64,000 nt of DNA. Source: Thalassia testudinum. Lineage: Eukaryota; Streptophyta; Magnoliopsida; Alismatales; Hydrocharitaceae. Within the stretch, counting starts at the first letter, position 1. Each line of letters begins with the position of its first letter. Both the position numbers and the translations under genes were made by a program. Positions 58,921 through 64,000 of the stretch are shown here, in pieces. The notes under the pieces were generated by a model that saw only the letters and a program-made list of their open reading frames with translations, had not been told where the DNA came from and ran no database searches. The DNA lies in NCBI GenBank assembly GCA_037157565.1, contig JAZHRO010000050.1, positions 40,778,501-40,842,500 on the forward strand. The letters are read 5' to 3'.

Positions 58921-58956
58921 AATACCCACATGCCTAAGATTTGCTAGTCCCTAGCA
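58921..58956 (-). promoter_or_regulatory. Hairpin and polypurine tract of element G
   Basis: Minus strand: TTTTGCTAGGGACTAGCAAA (perfect stem, loop GGA), then TCTTAGGCATGTGGGTATT before the LTR TG. Confidence 0.85.
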
Positions 58957-60522
58957 AAAATGAAAAATAATAGAAGTAATCAGAAGATTTCTTCTTTTCT
59001 TACTTCAAAACTTTAGAAATCCAGACAAATGTGAAGTGCTGATAGCCTAGGTAACAGATCCAAGTGAGAAAGCCAATTTGCATTGGGAGTTTGTACTTCA
59101 CCCTTGGTAAATATTGCTGTCAGGATAGGCAACTACTTCCCTCGGGGATAAAGCAAAGGATAATCTGTAATTTGACCCCGACGTTTGGCTTAGGTAGGAG
59201 ATATCGAGTTGAATGGATTTGTATTTGGTGGCACTTACTCATCTGGTGCTACATATAGTCTAGTACTGCAGACACTAGATCTCTAGACTCTTAGACAAGT
59301 CAACTCTGAGAGAGGCTACACAATTGTGCTCTCTTGATGTTCCTGGGCACTCCCTCTTTTCTTTCTTTCTGAGATCACGAATCTCGCCCAATTTAGAAAT
59401 TGTACTCACTATTTGGTGGCCTCACATGGCATCCACACTTCAATTAAGGTCCTAATAACTCTACAACTAAGTTAGAGTCCTCAACCAGTATTCGGGCGAT
59501 CAGAAATACTAAGAGGTAGGTATGGGTCATATTTGGTGGAACGCGATAAGTGTTCAGATGCCTCAGAAGTAATGTTACATTATAACTTGGACCTTTCCTT
59601 CTTTTTTTTTTTAATATAAATATTTCTTCTTTTTCTGTTTCTTCTTTTCTTTTCTCCTTTGTTTTATATAATATAAATCAACATAATACGTCACAGACTT
59701 TTATTTACGAGGCATTATTCAGGATGATGATGGTCAAGAGGATATTGTGTGGCTTATTTGGTGGAAGTGCCTATTCTCGTCACCGGGAAGGAATGGATAG
59801 GACAGGCATATTTCTGACCTTTGACACTATTACCCTCCTTCAGCCAAGGACTCTATGAAGGATGATCGTAACCATCCATCATAGTTATAGGTTTATTAAG
59901 ACTCAATCTCTGTGTATCCGCCTTATTTGGTGACTCTCAGGAATTCACTCAAAGTATGCACACAGGATAGAGAGTGAAAACTATGCCTAACTCTGAAGTA
60001 TCATCATCTAATTATCAAAAATTTAAGAGTCCTTGTACTAGACTTGGCGCACCAGTAATCTCTCTACTTTCTTCTCACAAATATGAGGTGAATCTACTAG
60101 AAGATAGTATGCCTGACTCCCTATGAACTATCCAAGGGTTCAGTGGACTACAAATGCTTATTGGTTTTCCTCAATGATCCATTACCAAGTCTACATGCAC
60201 GTGAAATAAATGTACTAGATTCTAAACATAAGAAATAATTTCGGAAGAAAAACCTCCAATGACAAAGGTATTTTGCTAGGGCTAACCCAATCAGCTCAAG
60301 AAAAGAGGAATTTTTCTTTTTTATATATGCTAACCTGAATGCATGAATACTTCCTAAAATGCAAATGCACCCCCCTATACCTAAATCCTACAATGTCCCT
60401 ATTGTAAAATTAAAATAGGAGGAGAAAGGAAAAACATCACCTGAAGACGGTGTAATTCAGACTGCTGGGTTGCCTCTCAACAAGCGCTGCATTTTCTGTC
60501 AGCAGCCAGCCTTAGAAGGAAC
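58957..60522 (-). other. 3' non-coding region of element G
   Basis: Minus strand order: post-pol motif with AGCGCTT and AGGCAACCC (60,464-60,507), AATAGGGACATTG with a GGTATAGGGGGGT tract (60,369-60,405), an A/T-rich run near 59,605-59,690, and CCACCAAAT motifs at 59,756, 59,531, 59,411 and 59,223 with a variant at 59,925. Several motif contexts match element A closely, such as GCACTTCCACCAAATAAGC. No ORF is supported. Confidence 0.7.
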
Positions 60523-62497
60523 CTATAAGTCTGGTTCCAAATAGACAAGGTTAGGCCCTAAAAATATGCATAACAGCGTAGGCCTAGAAAATAGGTAACG
60601 ACGGATGTTGGTGAGCTGATGATGCAATGTAATTCCAAATGCTCGCCAGAAGAAATGAAAATAGAAAATCTCGTTGGCTACCTGTGGAGGTCTAGGAATA
60701 AGAAAGGGAATATGAAAAGTGACCTCCCGAAATGAAATAAGTGGAGGATAGCAAGGATCCTCCAGAGTAGGATGGGTTTTAAAAGATACAAACATTATTA
60801 GTTCAAACCCTTGAATGGCGAGAGTAAAAGTACAAGCATCAATCCACACTTGCCATTCTACCCAAGGATGTATTGGCCTAATATGTTCTCTACAAACAAT
60901 GTACATGAGCAGAGATCTGAGCCAAGGATCAGTTAGGGAGTATAAGGGTTGTTTGTAGTGTTGGAAGGTAATGGTTAAGTCCAGTGAGGGCTTAGTCAGT
61001 GTTAGGTCTAATTCCAACAATGATTCAGATTGTGTATACTCCCTAATAGTTGTAGACAACTACATATTACCCTACCTATCATTAATGATCGGAGTCATAT
61101 TTGAATCAAGGGTAGACTCCAAAGTAGAACTCTTTGATGGCAGGGTCAAAATGTCAGAATCATTATCATTAAGCTCATCCCTGAATTTGTTTGGTTCACT
61201 CAAATTTTTGTCACGGTGTATATGTGATTCATTAGGAGTTGATTAGTATCTTCAATTATTTCTAACGGAGGATCAGTCTTAATATTTTGGAGCAAGCCTA
61301 TATCATTGAATTCATTATTTTTCTCGGGATATAAATCCTCAAATAACGTGTTTTGTCCCCCAGAGTCTCCCATAGACTTCTCATTATTTTGTTTGTCCTC
61401 CTCTAATATCAACTCCCATTTTGATGGAGGATGACTCTCAGAAGAAAGGAGGAATCTGGATTTAATCATATTATTTCTATCCTCTGGATGTAAATCCTCA
61501 AATGATAGATAATTCCCCTATAATTCACTCCATTTTTTTAGTACAGGTTCCTCTACTGGGGCATCCTCATTTTCTGAATTAGACTCTTCATATCCCTGAG
61601 ACCAAAATTGATCTAATTCATCCTCCATTCTATTAGGGTCACCTTCATTGAGTGCATTTAAATCCTCCGGGTATTGATGATAGGTGTTGATTCCCTAAGT
61701 GGAGGATTATGGGTAGGCTCACTAAAGGTAGAATGAGATTCCACCAAATAATCAATAGGAGAAGTGATAGGAACAATATAACCTTGACCCGTGTTGGTAG
61801 GGGTAAGGAGAATATTGTCATTGGGGTCAAGGTCCTCAAGAGGTACCATCTTCCCTTGCTTTTAACTCCAATATAGTTCAGGTTGATAATCACTATGATC
61901 GTTGTCCTCTAGTGGCCGTGTCTCATTGCGAGAGTCTAAGTGATAGCTACATAAAATTGGATCCCTATTGTCATTAGGTTCCTCAGAATTATTTTCATGA
62001 TCATGATCGTATGGGTAGGGATCAAGATTATTGGGAAGCGTGTAGCTAAGTTGTCTTATTTCTTCATTTAACTGTTCACTATTCCTCAACATCTCTCCCA
62101 TTGATTCCATCATTTCCTTTTGCTATTTTTGCATTTCTATCATAAAAGAGGAGAGGCTACTATTATCAGGTTGGGGAGGATAGTCAATTTCAGGCTCTGG
62201 TTTCCTAGGGGTATCGGTCCAACCTCGATATGGAAAATCATGAAGGGTGGGAGGGTTGGGTGTTTGTATGGAAGTAGGGATTTCAGGGTTGGGAAATCCC
62301 GCTCCTAGGCTTTGCTCAAAAGTGGGAGTAATCAAGCCAGTATTCCTAGGATAAGAATAAGAATGATCCCATGAATTGTCAATGTACCCATCAAAGGATG
62401 GATACGCTCGGGGCATGGGATCCTGATTAAAAGATGAGAAGTATTGACTCTGATAATTTGAATGATAGGAGTAAGTGTAATCCATTTCTTTAAGCAA
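60523..62497 (-). pseudogene. Unrecognised acidic ORF of element G, in the place of gag-pol
   Basis: Minus strand, probable start ATG near 62,497 or 62,485. The N-terminal part is rich in Tyr, Ser, Pro and Gln (MDYTYSYHSNYQSQYF). A Glu/Met-rich segment follows (QKEMMESMGEMLRN), then a long acidic region with recurring EDL words (PLEDLDPND, PEDLNALNEGD, SFEDLHPEDRN, LFEDLYPEKNN). The C-terminal part is more hydrophobic (SLTDPWLRSLLMYIVC, IFYFHFFWRAFGITL). One frame runs to about 61,690 despite TAGs (62,123; 61,862); then frame changes (about 61,690 and about 61,200) join to the piece ending at 60,523. The intact length would be roughly 650 residues. I recognise no domain. It is not Athila gag, and an env-like role is only a guess. 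Confidence 0.6.
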
Positions 62498-63696
62498 AAT
62501 AATTTTAACTCTCTTAGGATTTAGAAGAAATCAGAATATAAGCAGAAACTTCCTAGAGAGTTCTACTAACAAAGCAAACGCAAATTCAATGGGATCTATT
62601 TTTAGTAGATTGTATGTCTTAGAGTTATATGTTTAGTTGGTGGCCAAACAAGTTTTGCAAAAAATTACGCTTCCTAGGCCAACCTTCGCTGGTGCCTATA
62701 ACCTACTCGCAAGGGATGGAAGTCTCTAATCGAGCCCACACACGAGGAACCGAAGTAACTTGGTGGATAGGCTTGTTTATTTCCGACTAACTTCCCTTGT
62801 GGTGCAAAAGAGGAGAGGTAGAAATTTATCTAGTGACCTTATGTGTAAGGTGCACAGTGTCTCAAGTGTGCGAGCATACAATCGTGTTTTGATTTTTTGA
62901 AATTCCGTAAATAGGATCCTTTTGCACACAATTTTCAATCATAGATTTTAAAGCCCAACCTCTTAGCAGTCCCAATTTTTAAAGTGACCACTGAATTAAT
63001 TTGATTCAAGCACTTTAGTGGTCTTAGATTTAGGTTCAATGAATATGCTTGATAGGTAATTGATGCTCAAGAAAAGACGTACCTTACGCCAGCGTTCTTC
63101 GTGCAATGTATGAATGCAATGCAACAAAAATAAACTAGATACTGCTCATTCAGTCCTAGATGGTCGTCCTATAGATATGCAGCTTCTAGTAAGTAGTTCG
63201 AATATATATATATATTTTAATAATAATAACAAACTGACCTAATCTAACTAACTAATCGAAATGCAGTTCAAATAATCCTATAATTTAAATAAACAGGAAC
63301 ACGCTTCCAAAAATATGCTCCTGCATACAAGAGCGATAAGAAATAAAATGGCACTGGGAACACGTTCCCAAAAATACCCAATAGGGGTCCAAAAGACAGC
63401 AGTTAAATTCTAATGTCTATCTAAACTAAGTCTAATTAAATAAGAAACAGGCTTCTTTGTAAGCCTATGTGCGTGGGATCAAGGCCCATGTGTTCCTATT
63501 GCCGTCCCCCAGGTGGCATCAAGGTCAACCAAAACGATTGTCTTCACAGAGTGCATCGTTCAGGGTTAATGTCGTCGCTTTGCTACACCTGTCACCGTGT
63601 GAGATTCTTCGCACAATAATAAAAATGATCAGATGATTTCGCAACTCATAATATTCAAAAAAATAATAATAATGTGAATCTATTGCGTCTGTTGCC
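62498..63696 (-). other. 5' leader of element G
   Basis: About 1.2 kb between the primer site and the novel ORF. Only short frames and A/T-rich tracts (for example an AT run near 63,205) are seen. This is similar in length to the leaders of E and F, as expected for an RNA that must be packaged. Confidence 0.6.
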
Positions 63697-63714
63697 TCCC
63701 CGGCAATGGTGCCA
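63697..63714 (-). promoter_or_regulatory. Primer-binding site of element G (tRNA-Asp)
   Basis: Minus strand TGGCACCATTGCCGGGGA, three bases after the LTR end, differs at two positions from the tRNA-Asp complement. It is followed by GGCAACAG-like sequence as in element F. Confidence 0.9.
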
Positions 63715-63717
63715 TTT

Positions 63718-64000
63718 TGACGAGTTGACTTTCCACTTTACGTTCTAGTATTTAAGTGGTGGAAAAATTAGTTAATAAAAATAAATAAAAATAACCAGTC
63801 ATAGAAGAGCGGGTCGTGTCCACAAGGAGGCAATTATGCGATAAACTCTCGATTATTTTATATTCCTTCAATTAAGTGCGAAATCCGTATTCAAATCTGA
63901 CATAAAATGCAATGGAAAGTAGATTCACAATAACTTAAAAAGATAAGGGTATATGTGTAGTTTTCCCTCACTGAAATCTACAATAAATATATGATGATTT
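63718..64000 (-). repeat. 5' LTR of element G, end only
   Basis: The last ~283 bases of the LTR, matching 57,206-57,490, including ATTGCCTCCTTGTGGACACG. The rest lies beyond the window. Confidence 0.9.

Larger units (their letters stand above)
57206..64000 (-). mobile_element. Element G: non-autonomous LTR element with an unrecognised ORF (runs off the window)
   Basis: Minus strand. The 5' LTR begins at the right edge (63,718 to beyond 64,000), with a tRNA-Asp primer site at 63,697-63,714. Then come a leader of about 1.2 kb, a broken novel ORF (62,497 to 60,523), the post-pol motif, a 3' region with CCACCAAAT repeats, the PPT and the 3' LTR (57,206-58,920). No gag, protease, RT or integrase is seen. 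It lies in the gag of element B. The bases next to its 3' LTR (GTAAT) should recur beyond the right edge if a target duplication exists. Confidence 0.85.

Noticed and set aside
59223..59933. CRISPR-like reading of the CCACCAAAT repeats
   Set aside because: The repeats are only 9 bases, spacing is irregular (about 120-225 bases), and the context is a plant LTR element.
62123..62497. The G ORF as a diverged Athila gag
   Set aside because: None of the capsid blocks (SFSLKDKA, KFFP, CPHH, GNFLNR) or a zinc knuckle is present in any frame that I could read.

Overview
This 64 kb window is plant nuclear DNA made almost entirely of nested retrotransposons. I found no host gene, tRNA, rRNA or CRISPR array. 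The organism is most likely a flowering plant with a large, repeat-rich genome. The evidence is Ty3/gypsy elements of the Athila type (integrase motif KACHLP, primer sites matching the 3' end of plant tRNA-Asp, long LTRs) and one plant LINE. The species cannot be told from this sequence.

For reference the elements are lettered. A (+, 1 to ~5,795) is the 3' end of an Athila-like element: integrase tail, 2 kb non-coding 3' region, polypurine tract (PPT) and 3' LTR. B (-) is the old host element. It survives in three pieces: 53,617-57,205 (gag to RNase H), 24,996-27,080 (RNase H end, integrase, start of 3' region) and 6,029-8,690 (rest of 3' region and 3' LTR). C (-, 8,691 to ~19,114) has a 3' LTR, integrase, RT, protease and gag, and sits in B's 3' region; its 5' LTR is missing. 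D (+, ~19,115-24,995) is a deletion derivative of B's family: two LTRs with the primer site joined almost directly to integrase. E (+, 27,081-53,616) has ~4.03 kb LTRs and only a gag; it split B inside RNase H. F (+, 28,331-39,354) is the most complete element. It has two ~1.6 kb LTRs, a tRNA-Asp primer site, gag-protease-RT-RNase H-integrase (all broken by stops or frameshifts) and a 5 bp target duplication, and it is inserted in E's 5' LTR. A 5'-truncated LINE (45,985-47,817) with a 14 bp target duplication lies in E's interior. G (-, 57,206 to beyond 64,000) is inserted in B's gag and carries an unrecognised acidic reading frame where gag-pol should be.

Inferred order of events: B first; then C, E and G into B (D lies at the C/B boundary); then F and the LINE into E. 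This gives three levels of nesting. All coding sequences are decayed. Any element able to move again would need proteins supplied from elsewhere.

The most interesting signals are non-coding and shared between elements. They are: a hairpin beside the PPT at every 3' LTR start; a second purine tract after AATGAGGACATTG downstream of the pol (or replacement) ORF; a conserved post-pol motif; family-specific repeated motifs in the 3' non-coding region (CCACCAAAT in A and G, TATCnCGAAnnnTCGA in C and F, GGCAAGTTATCG in B and D); small palindromes at LTR starts; and the G reading frame itself. Borders marked 'about' were set by comparing copies by eye.
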